From assembly GCA_009914555.1 (NCBI GenBank), contig WNDY01000009.1, positions 1 to 64,000 of the forward strand: a stretch of DNA of 64,000 bases, in the 5' to 3' direction. Origin of the DNA: Xylophilus sp. (GTDB taxonomy: Bacteria > Pseudomonadota > Gammaproteobacteria > Burkholderiales > Burkholderiaceae_C). The position numbers and the translations under genes were made by a program. Of this stretch, positions 28,496 through 37,416 are shown one piece after another. Below the pieces are notes generated by a model. That model was not told the DNA's origin. It worked only from the letters and a program-made list of their open reading frames with translations, and searched no databases. How positions within the stretch are numbered: the stretch's first letter is position 1; each line of letters begins with the position of its first letter.

Positions 28496-29359
28496 TCAGG
28501 TATAGCGTTTTTCCAGCGCGTCCCACTGCGGCTTGCCCACGAGCCGCTGGCGCTCGGCGAAGGTCGCCACGAGGCCGCTGGACTCCTGCACTTCCTGCGT
28601 GTCGCGCAGCACCGCCAGCGTCTTCTGCATGCCGGCCACGGCGCCCTGCAGCGCGGCGTTGGCGTAGAGCACGATGCCGTAGCCCAGTTCGCCGAGCTGG
28701 CGGGCGTTGAAGATCGGCGTCCTGCCGCCGATCACCATGTTCATGAGCTGCGGCTTGGACAGGCGCTGCGGCAGCGCGCGCACTTCCTCTTCCCGGGTCA
28801 CGGCCTCGACGAACAGGATGTCGGCGCCGGCCTCGGCGAATGCCTGGGCGCGCTCGACCGCGGCCTCGCAGCCGTGAGTGGCCGCGGCGTCGGTGCGGGC
28901 CATGACGAGGAAGTCCGGGTCGCGCCGCGCGTCGACGGCCGCCTTGATCTTGCTGACCGCCTCCTCGGTGGAGATGACGTCCTTGCCGCTGAAGTGGCCG
29001 CAGCGCTTGGGCGCCACCTGGTCCTCCAGCTGGATGCAGTCGGCGCCGGCGCGCTCCAGCGTGCGCACCGTGTGGTAGGTGTTGAGCGCGTTGCCGAAGC
29101 CGGTGTCGGCATCGACGATCAGCGGCACGTCCACCGCGTCGCGGATGCGGGCCGTGTGGTCGGCGATCTCGGCCAGGCCCATGAAGCCCTGGTCGGGCAG
29201 GCCGAACCACATGTTGGTGACGCCGGCGCCGGTCACGTAGATGGCCTCGAAGCCGAGGTCCTCGACAACCTTGGCCGACAGGGCGTTGAATGCGCCGGGG
29301 ACGAGGACGCCGCGGCGGGCCTCGACGAGCTGCTTGAGTTTCTGCTTGGTGGTGGTCAT
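28496..29359 (-). CDS. Isocitrate lyase/PEP mutase-family lyase, possibly 2-methylisocitrate lyase
   Basis: A 287-residue TIM-barrel protein. The metal site (VDADTGFGN) and catalytic loop with the lyase cysteine (QLEDQVAPKRCGHFSGK) are intact, so it should cleave a C-C bond in a 2-methylisocitrate-like or dimethylmalate-like acid. The N-terminus (VPGAFNALSAKVVEDLGFEAIYVTGAGVTNMWFGLPDQGF) departs from canonical PrpB, so the product of the reaction is uncertain. As the only such lyase beside prpF, acnD and prpC, it probably supplies the final methylcitrate-cycle step. A fragment of a solute receptor gene lies just upstream. Confidence 0.8.
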   Translation of the reverse strand: MTTTKQKLKQLVEARRGVLVPGAFNALSAKVVEDLGFEAIYVTGAGVTNMWFGLPDQGFMGLAEIADHTARIRDAVDVPLIVDADTGFGNALNTYHTVRTLERAGADCIQLEDQVAPKRCGHFSGKDVISTEEAVSKIKAAVDARRDPDFLVMARTDAAATHGCEAAVERAQAFAEAGADILFVEAVTREEEVRALPQRLSKPQLMNMVIGGRTPIFNARQLGELGYGIVLYANAALQGAVAGMQKTLAVLRDTQEVQESSGLVATFAERQRLVGKPQWDALEKRYT

Positions 29360-29368
29360 GGTTCGGGG

Positions 29369-29434
29369 TCAGTCCAGGGAGAGGTTGGCGTTCTTGATCA
29401 CCCGCGCCCACTGCGCGCCTTCCCGGGCGATGGA
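29369..29434 (-). pseudogene. C-terminal remnant of a Bug-type solute receptor
   Basis: Only about 21 codons remain, ending in SIAREGAQWARVIKNANLSLD and a TGA at 29369-29371. This is the usual C-terminus of tripartite tricarboxylate transporter (Bug) receptors. No N-terminal part is found upstream. It suggests that the cluster once had a second Bug receptor gene here that was deleted. Confidence 0.6.
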
Positions 29435-29552
29435 GCCGCCGCGCGGCGCGCGGGAGCGCGGGGAGTTCAGGGATGGGTGCGGCATATATCGGAGTCTTTC
29501 TTCGGGTATCGGCGGCGCGATCTTCCCTCACCACGCCGGCGGCCGCAGGCGC

Positions 29553-30752
29553 TCAGGTGTCCAGCGCGTCTGCCGGCACGCGTACGCAGCCTTCGAAGAG
29601 CACGCGGGCGCTGCGGCTCATGAGGGCCTTGGTGACCTTCCACTGCCCGTCGACCAGCGCGGCCTCGGCACCCACGCGCAGCGTGCCCGAGGGATGGCCG
29701 AAGCGCACGGCGCTGCGTTCGCCGCCGCCGGCTGCCCGGTTGACCAGTGTGCCCGGGATGGCTGCGGCGGTGCCGATGGCCACGGCCGCCGTGCCCATCA
29801 TGGCGTGGTGCAGCTTGCCCATGGAGAGCGCGCGCACCAGCAGGTCCACGTCCGCCGCCCGCACCGCCTTGCCGCTCGACGCGGTGTAGTCTGCGGGCGG
29901 CGCGACGAAGGCGATCTTGGGCGTGTGCTGGCGCGTGGCGGCTTCGGCCACGTCGCCGATCAGTCCCATCTTCACCGCGCCCCAGGCGCGGATGGTCTCG
30001 AAGCGCGCGAGCGCGGCCCGGTCCTCGTTGATGTCGCCCTGCAGTTCGGTGCCGGTGTAGCCGATGTCCGCCGCGTCGAGGAAGATGGTCGGGATGCCGG
30101 CGTTGATCAGCGTGGCCTGGAAGGTGCCGACGCCCGGCACCTCCAGGTCGTCGACCAGGTTGCCGGTGGGGAACATCGCGCCGCCGCCTTCGCCTTCTCC
30201 CTCGTCGGCCGGGTCGATGAATTCGAGCTGGACCTCGGCTGCAGGAAAGGTCACGCCGTCGAGTTCGAAGTCGCCCGTCTCCTGCACCTGGCCGTTGGTG
30301 ATCGGCACATGGGCCACGATGGTCTTGCCGATGTTGGCCTGCCAGATGCGCACGGTGGCGATGCCGTCGCGCGGGATGCGACCTGGCGCCACCAGTCCGC
30401 TCGCGATGGCGAACGGCCCCACGGCCGCCGAGAGGTTGCCGCAGTTGCCCGACCAGTCCACGAAGGGCTGGTCGATCGACACCTGGCCGAACAGGTAGTC
30501 CACGTCGTGGCCGGGCCGCGACGGGGCCGAGACGATCACCGTCTTCGACGTGGACGAGGTGGCCGCGCCCATGCCGTCGATCTGCTTGCCGTACGGGTCG
30601 GGGCTGCCGATCACGCGCAGCAGCAGCCGGTCGCGCGCGGGGCCGGGCCGCTGCGCGGCCCCGGGCAGGTCCTGCAGGCGGAAGAACACGCCCTTGCTGG
30701 TGCCGCCGCGCAGGTAGGTGGCGGGGATGCGGATCTGCGGTGCGAAAGCCAT
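29553..30752 (-). CDS. prpF: PrpF, AcnD-accessory isomerase
   Basis: A 399-residue protein of the PrpF family (diaminopimelate-epimerase-like fold), which isomerises trans-2-methylaconitate to the cis form so that AcnD-dependent propionate breakdown can proceed. Recognisable stretches are IPATYLRGGTSKGVFFR, DGMGAATSSTSKTVIV, DWSGNCGNLSAAVGPFAI and MGKLHHAMMGTAAVAI. The ATG at 30752 lies one base after the acnD stop, showing tight coupling; longer upstream starts would overlap acnD. Confidence 0.94.
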   Translation of the reverse strand: MAFAPQIRIPATYLRGGTSKGVFFRLQDLPGAAQRPGPARDRLLLRVIGSPDPYGKQIDGMGAATSSTSKTVIVSAPSRPGHDVDYLFGQVSIDQPFVDWSGNCGNLSAAVGPFAIASGLVAPGRIPRDGIATVRIWQANIGKTIVAHVPITNGQVQETGDFELDGVTFPAAEVQLEFIDPADEGEGEGGGAMFPTGNLVDDLEVPGVGTFQATLINAGIPTIFLDAADIGYTGTELQGDINEDRAALARFETIRAWGAVKMGLIGDVAEAATRQHTPKIAFVAPPADYTASSGKAVRAADVDLLVRALSMGKLHHAMMGTAAVAIGTAAAIPGTLVNRAAGGGERSAVRFGHPSGTLRVGAEAALVDGQWKVTKALMSRSARVLFEGCVRVPADALDT

Positions 30753-30753
30753 G

Positions 30754-33387
30754 TCAATCCTTCTGATTCTGTGCGAGGAAGTCCTGGGCGAAGCGCTGCA
30801 GCACACCGCCGGCCTCGTAGACCGAGACTTCCTCGGCCGTGTCGAGCCGGCAGGTCACCGGCACCTCGGCGGTCTCGCCGTTCCTGCGGTGGATGACCAG
30901 CGTGAGCGTGGCGCGCGGCGTGCGCGCGCCCGCCACGTCGTAGGTCTCGGTGCCGTCGAGGCCGAGCGTGGTGCGGCTGGTGCCGGGCTGGAATTCGAGC
31001 GGCAGCACGCCCATGCCGATGAGGTTGGTGCGGTGGATGCGCTCGAAGCCCTCGGCCACCACCGTCTCCACGCCCGCGAGGCGCACACCCTTGGCGGCCC
31101 AGTCGCGGCTGGAGCCCTGGCCGTAGTCGGCGCCGGCGATGATGATGAGCGGCTGGCGGCGGTTCAGGTAGGTCTCGATGGCCTCCCACATGCGCACCAC
31201 TGTCCCTTCGGGCGCGATGCGGGCGAGCGAGCCCTTCTTCACCTGGCCGTCCACCACGGCCATCTCGTTGACGAGCTGCGGGTTGGCGAAGGTCGCGCGC
31301 ATGGCGGTCAGGTGGTCGCCGCGGTGGGTGGCGTAGGAGTTGAAGTCCTCCTCGGGCAGGCCCATCTTTGCGAGGTATTCGCCGGCCGCCGAGTCGCGCA
31401 GGATGGCGTTGGACGGCGACAGGTGGTCGGTCGTGATGTTGTCCGGCAGCAGCGCCAGCGGGCGCATGCCGCGCAGCGTGCGCGGGTTGGCGGCCAGCGC
31501 GCCGACGCCCTCGGTGTCCCAGTAGGGCGGGCGGCGGATGTAGGTGGACTGCGGGCGCCAGTCGTACTGGGGGGAGGTGGATGCCTCATCCGCCTGCCGG
31601 ATGGCGAACATGGGCTCGTACACCCGGCGGTATTGCTCCGGCTTGACGGCGGCGCGGACCACGGCGTCGATCTCCTCGTCGCTGGGCCAGAGGTCTTTCA
31701 GACGGATCTCCCGGCCGTCCACCACTCCCAGCACGTCGCGCTCGATGTCGAAGCGGATCGTACCCGCGATGGCATAGGCCACCACTAGCGGCGGCGAGGC
31801 CAGGAACGCCTGCTTGGCATACGGGTGGATGCGCCCGTCGAAGTTGCGGTTGCCCGAGAGCACGGCCGTGGCGTAGAGGTCGCGGTCGATGATCTCCTGC
31901 TGGATGACCGGATCGAGCGCGCCGCTCATGCCGTTGCAGGTGGTGCAGGCGAAGGCCACGATGCCGAAGCCGAGCGCCTCCAGGTCGTGCAGCAGGCCGG
32001 CTTCCTGGAGGTACAGCTCCACGGCCTTGGAGCCGGGCGCCAGCGAGGTCTTGACCCAGGGCTTGCGCACCAGCCCGAGACGGCGGGCGTTGCGCGCGAG
32101 CAGGCCGGCGGCGATCACGTTGCGGGGGTTGCTGGTGTTGGTGCAGCTGGTGATGGCGGCGATGATGACCGCGCCGTCGGGCAGCAGGCCCTCGGCCTCC
32201 TGTTCGCGCGCCTTGTCCAGATCGACCGCGATGCCGCGCGCGGCGAGGTCGGAGGTCGGCAGGCGCCGGTGCGGGTTCGACGGGCCGGCCAGGGTGCGCA
32301 CCACGGTGGAGAGGTCGAAGCGCAGCACGCGCTCGTACTGCGCGCCGGCGAGCGTTTCGGCCCAGAAGCCGGCCGTCTTCGCGTAGGTCTCGACGAGCCG
32401 GACCTGCGCTTCCTCGCGGCCGGTGAGCCGCAGGTAGTCCAGCGTCTGCTCGTCGATGGCGAACAGCGCCGCGGTCGCGCCGTACTCGGGGCACATGTTG
32501 GAGATGGTCGCGCGGTCGCCGATCGTGAGGCTCCTGGCGCCGTCGCCGAAGAATTCGAGGTACGCGCCCACGACCTTTTCCTTGCGCAGGAACTCGGTGA
32601 GCGCGAGCACCACGTCGGTCGTGGTGATGCCGGGCTGCCGGCGGCCGGTCAGCTCCACGCCGACGATGTCGGGCAGCCGCATCCACGAGGCGCGGCCGAG
32701 CATCACGTTCTCGGCCTCCAGGCCGCCCACGCCGACGGCGATCACGCCGAGCGCATCGACGTGCGGCGTGTGGCTGTCGGTGCCGACGCAGGTGTCGGGG
32801 AAGGCCAGGCTGCCCTTCTCGTCCTTCTGCACGGAGACCACCGGCGACATCTTCTCCAGGTTGATCTGGTGCATGATCCCGTTGCCCGCGGGGATCACGT
32901 CCACATTGGCGAACGCCTTCTTCGTCCATTCGATGAAGTGGAAGCGGTCCTCGTTGCGGCGGTCCTCGATGGCGCGGTTCTTGGCGAAGGCGTCGGGGTC
33001 GAAGCCGCCGCACTCGACGGCCAGCGAATGGTCGACGATGAGCTGCACCGGCACCACGGGGTTCACCGCGGCCGGGTCGCCGCCTTCCTGGGCGATGGCA
33101 TCGCGCAGGCCGGCCAGGTCCACCAGTGCGGTCTGGCCCAGGATGTCGTGGCAGACCACGCGCACCGGGAACCACGGGAAGTCCAGTTCGCGCCGGCGCT
33201 CGATCAGCTGGCGCAGGTAGTCGTCGACGCGGGCCGGATCGGCGCGGCGCACGATGTTTTCGGCATGCACGCGGGCGGTGTAGGGCAGGCCGGCCCAGGC
33301 GCCGGGGCGCAGCGCATCCACGGCCGCGCGGGCGTCGATGTAGTCCAGGGCGGTATCGGGCAGGGCTTTTCTGAAGGAGGAATTCAT
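30754..33387 (-). CDS. acnD: Fe/S-dependent 2-methylcitrate dehydratase AcnD
   Basis: An 877-residue aconitase-family enzyme. Cluster-ligating cysteines are visible in ITSCTNTSNPRNVIAAGL and ACTTCNGMSGA, and the substrate-binding swivel domain contains GADYGQGSSRDWAAKG. The N-terminus (LPDTALDYIDARAAVDALRPGAWAGLPYTARVHAENIVRR) is characteristic of AcnD rather than AcnA. It dehydrates 2-methylcitrate, and PrpF then corrects the stereochemistry of the product. It replaces PrpD in this organism's methylcitrate cycle. Confidence 0.95.
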   Translation of the reverse strand: MNSSFRKALPDTALDYIDARAAVDALRPGAWAGLPYTARVHAENIVRRADPARVDDYLRQLIERRRELDFPWFPVRVVCHDILGQTALVDLAGLRDAIAQEGGDPAAVNPVVPVQLIVDHSLAVECGGFDPDAFAKNRAIEDRRNEDRFHFIEWTKKAFANVDVIPAGNGIMHQINLEKMSPVVSVQKDEKGSLAFPDTCVGTDSHTPHVDALGVIAVGVGGLEAENVMLGRASWMRLPDIVGVELTGRRQPGITTTDVVLALTEFLRKEKVVGAYLEFFGDGARSLTIGDRATISNMCPEYGATAALFAIDEQTLDYLRLTGREEAQVRLVETYAKTAGFWAETLAGAQYERVLRFDLSTVVRTLAGPSNPHRRLPTSDLAARGIAVDLDKAREQEAEGLLPDGAVIIAAITSCTNTSNPRNVIAAGLLARNARRLGLVRKPWVKTSLAPGSKAVELYLQEAGLLHDLEALGFGIVAFACTTCNGMSGALDPVIQQEIIDRDLYATAVLSGNRNFDGRIHPYAKQAFLASPPLVVAYAIAGTIRFDIERDVLGVVDGREIRLKDLWPSDEEIDAVVRAAVKPEQYRRVYEPMFAIRQADEASTSPQYDWRPQSTYIRRPPYWDTEGVGALAANPRTLRGMRPLALLPDNITTDHLSPSNAILRDSAAGEYLAKMGLPEEDFNSYATHRGDHLTAMRATFANPQLVNEMAVVDGQVKKGSLARIAPEGTVVRMWEAIETYLNRRQPLIIIAGADYGQGSSRDWAAKGVRLAGVETVVAEGFERIHRTNLIGMGVLPLEFQPGTSRTTLGLDGTETYDVAGARTPRATLTLVIHRRNGETAEVPVTCRLDTAEEVSVYEAGGVLQRFAQDFLAQNQKD

Positions 33388-33447
33388 CGGGGGCAGTCTT
33401 CTGGGGATGACCCGGCGCGAAGCGGCTGCCGGGGCAGGGCGGCTCGC

Positions 33448-34428
33448 TCACTGAGCGCGGATGTCGTTGTCGGTCACCACTTTTGCGTACCGCGGGATCT
33501 CGGCGCGGATCAGCGCGCCGAAGGCGCCGGGGCTTCCGCCCGCGGGGGAGACCCCGGTCGGCTCCAGCTTCGCGGCGAGTTCGGGCGTCTTCAGGCCGGC
33601 GTCGAGCGCGCCGTTGAGCCTGGCCAGCATCTGGGGCGGCACGCCGCGGGGCGCGATCAGGCCGTGCCATGCCACGACGTCATAGTCGGGCAGGCCGCTT
33701 TCGGCCACGGACGGGATCTGCGGATAGGCCGCCAGCCGCCGGGCCGTCGTGACGGCCAGCGCGCGAAGCCGGCCGGACTGCACATGCTGCATCAGGGCTT
33801 CGGTGCCCGCGATGAACAGGTCCACGTTGCCGGCCACCAGGTCGGTCACGGCCGGGCCCGTGCCCCGGTAGGGAATGTGCGTCGCCTTGGCGCCGGCCAT
33901 GCCGAACAGGTATTCGGTCGCGATGTGCAGGTGGCTGCCGTTGCCCGCCGAGGCGAAGGTGAGCTTGCCGGGGTTCTGCCGGGCGTAGGCCAGCAGCTCC
34001 TGGAGGTTCTGCGCCTTGACGCGCTGCGGGTTGACGCACAGCACGTAGGCGCCCTTGGACAGCTGGATCACCGGCGTCATGTCGGCCACCGGGTCGAAGC
34101 GCAGCTTGTAGAGGGCGGGGTTGACCGTGTAGCTCCCGGCGATGAGCAGCAGCGTGTACCCGTCGGCCGGCGTGTGGAGCGCGTACTCGGTGCCCAGCGT
34201 CCCGCCCGCGCCCGGCCGGTTGTCGACGATGACCGGCTGGCCCAGGCGCTGGTTCAGGATGTTCGCCGCGACGCGGGCGATGAAGTCGGACCCTCCGCCC
34301 GGCGCGAAGGGGCAGACGATGCGGATCGGCTTGCCGGGGAACGCCTCCTCGGCGTGCCCCGTCCGCATCGCGGGCAGCGCCATGCTGGCCAGTACCGTGG
34401 TGGAAAAGGCGCGGCGGTTCAGTGCCAT
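33448..34428 (-). CDS. Bug-type tripartite tricarboxylate transporter receptor
   Basis: A 326-residue periplasmic solute receptor with a signal peptide (MALNRRAFSTTVLASMALPAMRTGHA). The mature part has the Bug landmarks: GKPIRIVCPFAPGGGSDFIAR, RPGAGGTLGTEYA, HIPYRGTGPAVTDLVAGNVDLF and SVAESGLPDYDVVAWHGLIAP. Bug proteins bind carboxylates for TctAB-type permeases or sensory roles. Its place between acnD and prpC suggests capture of a propionate-pathway acid such as a methylcitrate relative; no permease genes are adjacent. The start at 34428 follows AGAGAGA. Confidence 0.9.
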   Translation of the reverse strand: MALNRRAFSTTVLASMALPAMRTGHAEEAFPGKPIRIVCPFAPGGGSDFIARVAANILNQRLGQPVIVDNRPGAGGTLGTEYALHTPADGYTLLLIAGSYTVNPALYKLRFDPVADMTPVIQLSKGAYVLCVNPQRVKAQNLQELLAYARQNPGKLTFASAGNGSHLHIATEYLFGMAGAKATHIPYRGTGPAVTDLVAGNVDLFIAGTEALMQHVQSGRLRALAVTTARRLAAYPQIPSVAESGLPDYDVVAWHGLIAPRGVPPQMLARLNGALDAGLKTPELAAKLEPTGVSPAGGSPGAFGALIRAEIPRYAKVVTDNDIRAQ

Positions 34429-34491
34429 CGTTGTCTCTCTGGTTGGTTGGTCCGCCGCCACTCTCGATCCAAGTGCGCCGCCTGTCCAGGC

Positions 34492-35664
34492 CTAGCCACG
34501 CTCGTCGATGGGAACGAAGGCCAGGTCCTCCGGGCCGGTGTAGTTGGCGCTCGGGCGGATGATCTTGCCGTCCTGGCGCTGCTCGATCACGTGGGCGCTC
34601 CAGCCGCTGGTGCGGGCGATCACGAACAGCGGCGTGAAGTGGGCGGTCGGCACGCCCAGCAGGTGGTAGCTCACGGCGCTGAACCAGTCGAGGTTGGGGA
34701 ACATCTTCTTGACTTCCCACATCACGCTCTCCAGCCGCTCGGCGATGTCGAACAGCCGGGTGCTGCCGGCCTCGGCCGAGAGCTGACGCGCCACTTCCTT
34801 GATGACCTTGTTGCGCGGGTCGCTCACGGTGTAGACCGGATGGCCGAAGCCGATGATGGTTTCCTTGGCCTCCACGCGGCGGCGGATGTCGGCCTCGGCC
34901 TCGTCGGCGCTGTCATAGCGGCTCTGGATGTCGAAGGCCACTTCGTTGGCGCCGCCGTGCTTGGGGCCGCGCAGCGCGCCGATGGCGCCGGTGATGGCCG
35001 AATAGATGTCGCTGCCGGTGCCGGCGATCACGCGGCCGGTGAAGGTGCTGGCGTTGAACTCGTGCTCGGCATAGAGGTTCAGGCTGATGTGGGCGGCCTT
35101 GACCCAGCTCTCGGAGGGTTTGCTGCCGTGCAGCAGGTGCAGGTAGTGGCCGCCGATGGAGTCGTCGTCGGTCTCGACCTCGATGCGGCGGCCGTTGCGG
35201 GCCCAGTGGTGCCAGTAGAGCAGGGCCGAGCCGAGCGAGGCCAGCAGCCGGTCGGCGATGTCGCGCGCGCCGGCCACGCCGTGGTCGTCCTTCTCGGGCT
35301 CGATGGTGCCGAGCGTGGAGACGTAGGTGCGCAGCACGTCCATCGGATGGGCCGCCGCCGGGATCTGCTCCAGCACCGTCTTCACCGGTGCCGGCAGGCC
35401 GCGCAGCGCGCGGAGCCTGGCCTTGTAGGCGCGCAGCTCGGCGCGGCCGGGCAGCTTGCCGTGGACCAGCAGGTGGGCCACTTCCTCGAACTCGGCCTTG
35501 TCGGCCAGGTCGAGGATGTCGTAGCCGCGGTAGTGCAGGTCGTTGCCGGTGCGCCCGACGGTGCACAGGGCGGTGTTGCCTGCGGCGACGCCGGAGAGGG
35601 CGACGGACTTCTTGGGCTTGAAGGGGGCGGGTGCGGCGGTCTCGGGGGGCGTGGTAGCGCTCAT
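34492..35664 (-). CDS. prpC: 2-methylcitrate synthase
   Basis: A 390-residue citrate-synthase-family enzyme condensing propionyl-CoA with oxaloacetate. Active-site regions are present: [26 protein letters not shown] (catalytic His), [13 protein letters not shown] (second His) and the aspartate in the NLDWFSA segment. The N-terminus [37 protein letters not shown] is typical of PrpC. The ATG at 35664 follows AGGAGA at 8 nt. The leader contains a T-tract hairpin and, beyond it, a regulator site. Confidence 0.95.
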   Translation of the reverse strand: MSATTPPETAAPAPFKPKKSVALSGVAAGNTALCTVGRTGNDLHYRGYDILDLADKAEFEEVAHLLVHGKLPGRAELRAYKARLRALRGLPAPVKTVLEQIPAAAHPMDVLRTYVSTLGTIEPEKDDHGVAGARDIADRLLASLGSALLYWHHWARNGRRIEVETDDDSIGGHYLHLLHGSKPSESWVKAAHISLNLYAEHEFNASTFTGRVIAGTGSDIYSAITGAIGALRGPKHGGANEVAFDIQSRYDSADEAEADIRRRVEAKETIIGFGHPVYTVSDPRNKVIKEVARQLSAEAGSTRLFDIAERLESVMWEVKKMFPNLDWFSAVSYHLLGVPTAHFTPLFVIARTSGWSAHVIEQRQDGKIIRPSANYTGPEDLAFVPIDERG

Positions 35665-35683
35665 GCAGGGGTCTCCTGGGTTC

Positions 35684-35726
35684 AAAAAGGCCCCCGGACA
35701 GGCACGCGGCGGCCTGCCCGGTCCCC
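35684..35726 (-). terminator. Intrinsic terminator-like hairpin in the prpC leader
   Basis: On the minus strand CCGGGCAGGC pairs with GCCTGTCCGG (one G-U), and a TTTTT run follows directly after GGGCC (AAAAA at 35684-35688 on the plus strand). A competing hairpin (CCCCGG-CT-CCGGGG) lies just upstream in the transcript. It sits between the probable promoter region and the prpC ribosome site, so it may act as an attenuator. Confidence 0.5.
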
Positions 35727-35748
35727 GGAGCCGGGGGTGTTGCCAAGG

Positions 35749-35765
35749 TTCGCAATTTACGCAAA
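35749..35765 (-). promoter_or_regulatory. Operator for the short-chain acyl-CoA regulator, prpC side
   Basis: Read on the minus strand this is TTTGCGTAAATTGCGAA. The same 17-bp pattern, with only the central triplet changed, recurs in opposite orientation at 35823-35839 before the regulator gene. The TTTGCRAA core resembles known RamB sites. A single half-site (TTTTGCGAA) lies between them at 35800-35808. Confidence 0.6.
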
Positions 35766-35822
35766 ATCAACCCCGGCGAACAGGGGTAAAAAGGCGAAGT
35801 TTTGCGAAATGGTCCCCAGCGC

Positions 35823-35839
35823 TTTGCGAAGATTGCGAA
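35823..35839 (+). promoter_or_regulatory. Operator for the short-chain acyl-CoA regulator, regulator side
   Basis: TTTGCGAAGATTGCGAA, a near-identical inverted partner of the site at 35749-35765. It ends 10 nt before the regulator start codon, suggesting autoregulation. Confidence 0.6.
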
Positions 35840-35849
35840 TCAAAAAGCC

Positions 35850-37259
35850 ATGACCGAAAGAGCCCGAGCCAGAAAGACCTTCATGGGCGTGAAGCTGCGC
35901 CGGCTGCGCGCGGAGCGCGGCCTGTCGCAGACCGCGCTGGCGCAGGCGCTGGGTCTGTCGCCGAGCTACCTCGATCAGCTGGAGCAGAACCAGCGGCCGC
36001 TCACGGTCGCGGTGCTGCTGCGGCTCCAGCGGGCGCTGGATGTGGACGTGCAGGCGTTCTCCAAGGACGAAGAGGCCCGGCTGGTCGCCGGGCTGCGCGA
36101 GGCGCTGGCCGATGCGCTGGAGCCGGTCGCGCTGCCCGAGCTGCAGGAGGTCGCCGCCCAGATGCCGGCCCTGGGCCGGGCCGTGGTCGCGCTGCACCGG
36201 CGCGCCGCCGACCTGCGGGAGCGCCTGGAGATGCTGTCGCTGCGCCTGGGCGACGACCGGGCCGACACGTCGGCCCTGCCCACGATGCCGTTCGAGGTCG
36301 TGCGCGACTTCTTCTTTGCCCACCAGAACCATTTCGACCCCCTCGAACGGGCCGCCGAGGCGCCGGCCGCCGGCATGGCGCAGGTCGACTGGCTGGAGCG
36401 GCGGCTGGCCCACGAGCACGGCGTGCGCGTGGTCCTGGCCGGGGAGGGCGAGGCGCGCAAGCGCCGCTACGACGTGGCCAGCCGCACGCTGCGCATCCAT
36501 CCATCGCTGGGGCCGGCGCAGCGCGCCTTCCGGCTGGCCACCTAGCTGGCGCTGCTGGAATTCTCCCGTCTGATCGACGGCCTGACCGACGTGCCCGAGC
36601 TGGCCGACGATGCCGCCTCGCGCGCCCTGGCGCGCATCGGCCTGGCCAACTACTTCGCCGGCGCGCTGCTGCTGCCCTACGGCGCCTTCCTGCGGGCCGC
36701 CGAGGCCCTGCGCTACGACATCGACCTGCTGGGGCAGCAGTTCGGCGTGGGCTTCGAGACGGTGTGCCACCGGCTCTCCACGCTGCAGCGCCCCGAGGCA
36801 CCGGGCGTGCCGTTCTTCTTCGTGCGGGTGGACCGCGCGGGCAACATCTCCAAGCGCCAGTCGGCCACCCATTTCCATTTCAGCCGCACCGGCGGCACCT
36901 GTCCGCTGTGGAACGTCTACGAAGCCTTCGGCCAGCCCGGGCGCATCCTGCGGCAGCTGGCCCGCATGCCCGACAGCCACACCTACCTCTGGATCGCGCG
37001 GGTGGTGTCGCACCGCACCGGCGGCTACGGCGCCCTGCAGCAGGAGTTCTCGATCGGCCTGGGCTGCGACATCCGGCATGCCTCGCGCCTGGTGTATGCC
37101 AAGGGCCTGGACCTGCGCGACCCCGAGGCTGCCACGCCGATCGGCATGGGCTGCAAGGTCTGTGAACGCGAGCGCTGCCTGCAGCGGGCCTTTCCCTACG
37201 TCGGCCGGCCGCTGGAGGTGGACGAGAACCAGAGCCGGATCGCGCCGTACGCGGATTGA
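35850..37259 (+). pseudogene. Propionate-cluster XRE/ScfR-type regulator interrupted by an amber codon
   Basis: The reading frame would give about 469 residues. It has an N-terminal helix-turn-helix (KLRRLRAERGLSQTALAQALGLSPSYLDQLEQNQRPLT), an IrrE-like middle region and a C-terminal short-chain fatty acyl-CoA regulator domain with GTCPLWNVYEAFGQPGR and GLGCDIRHASRLVYAKGLD. At 36543-36545 a TAG interrupts the sequence between FRLAT and LALLEFSRLIDG, with the same frame continuing to 37259. A CAG-to-TAG change would explain it. The upstream product (about 231 residues) keeps the DNA-binding domain but loses effector sensing. It is divergent from prpC and normally controls it. Confidence 0.82.
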
Positions 37260-37267
37260 CGGCTGCA

Positions 37268-37329
37268 CATACTCCCGCCTCAACTATGCCGTAGCGCGCG
37301 CAGACTGGGCGCCAGGAAAACATACTCCC
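37268..37329 (+). repeat. Paired ATACYCCC repeat, copy 4
   Basis: CATACTCCC at 37268-37276 and again at 37321-37329, exactly 53 bp apart. TAGCGC and GCGCCA in between can pair. It lies between the convergent regulator pseudogene and the histidine phosphatase gene. Confidence 0.78.
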
Positions 37330-37416
37330 TGCCTATGCGAAGTCCGGATGCCCGGGCGGAGGCCCGCGTACATCGGCCGCGATCAGCCGTTCCAGCCCTC
37401 GGGCGCGGGCAGGCGG

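Noticed and set aside
29484-29509. ATATATCGGAG and GGGTATC in the gap before prpF as a repeat copy
   Set aside because: The spacing is wrong and the motifs are degenerate.
31825-35853. Long plus-strand open frame opposite acnD and prpC
   Set aside because: Shadow of well-supported minus-strand genes; no recognisable motifs or ribosome site.
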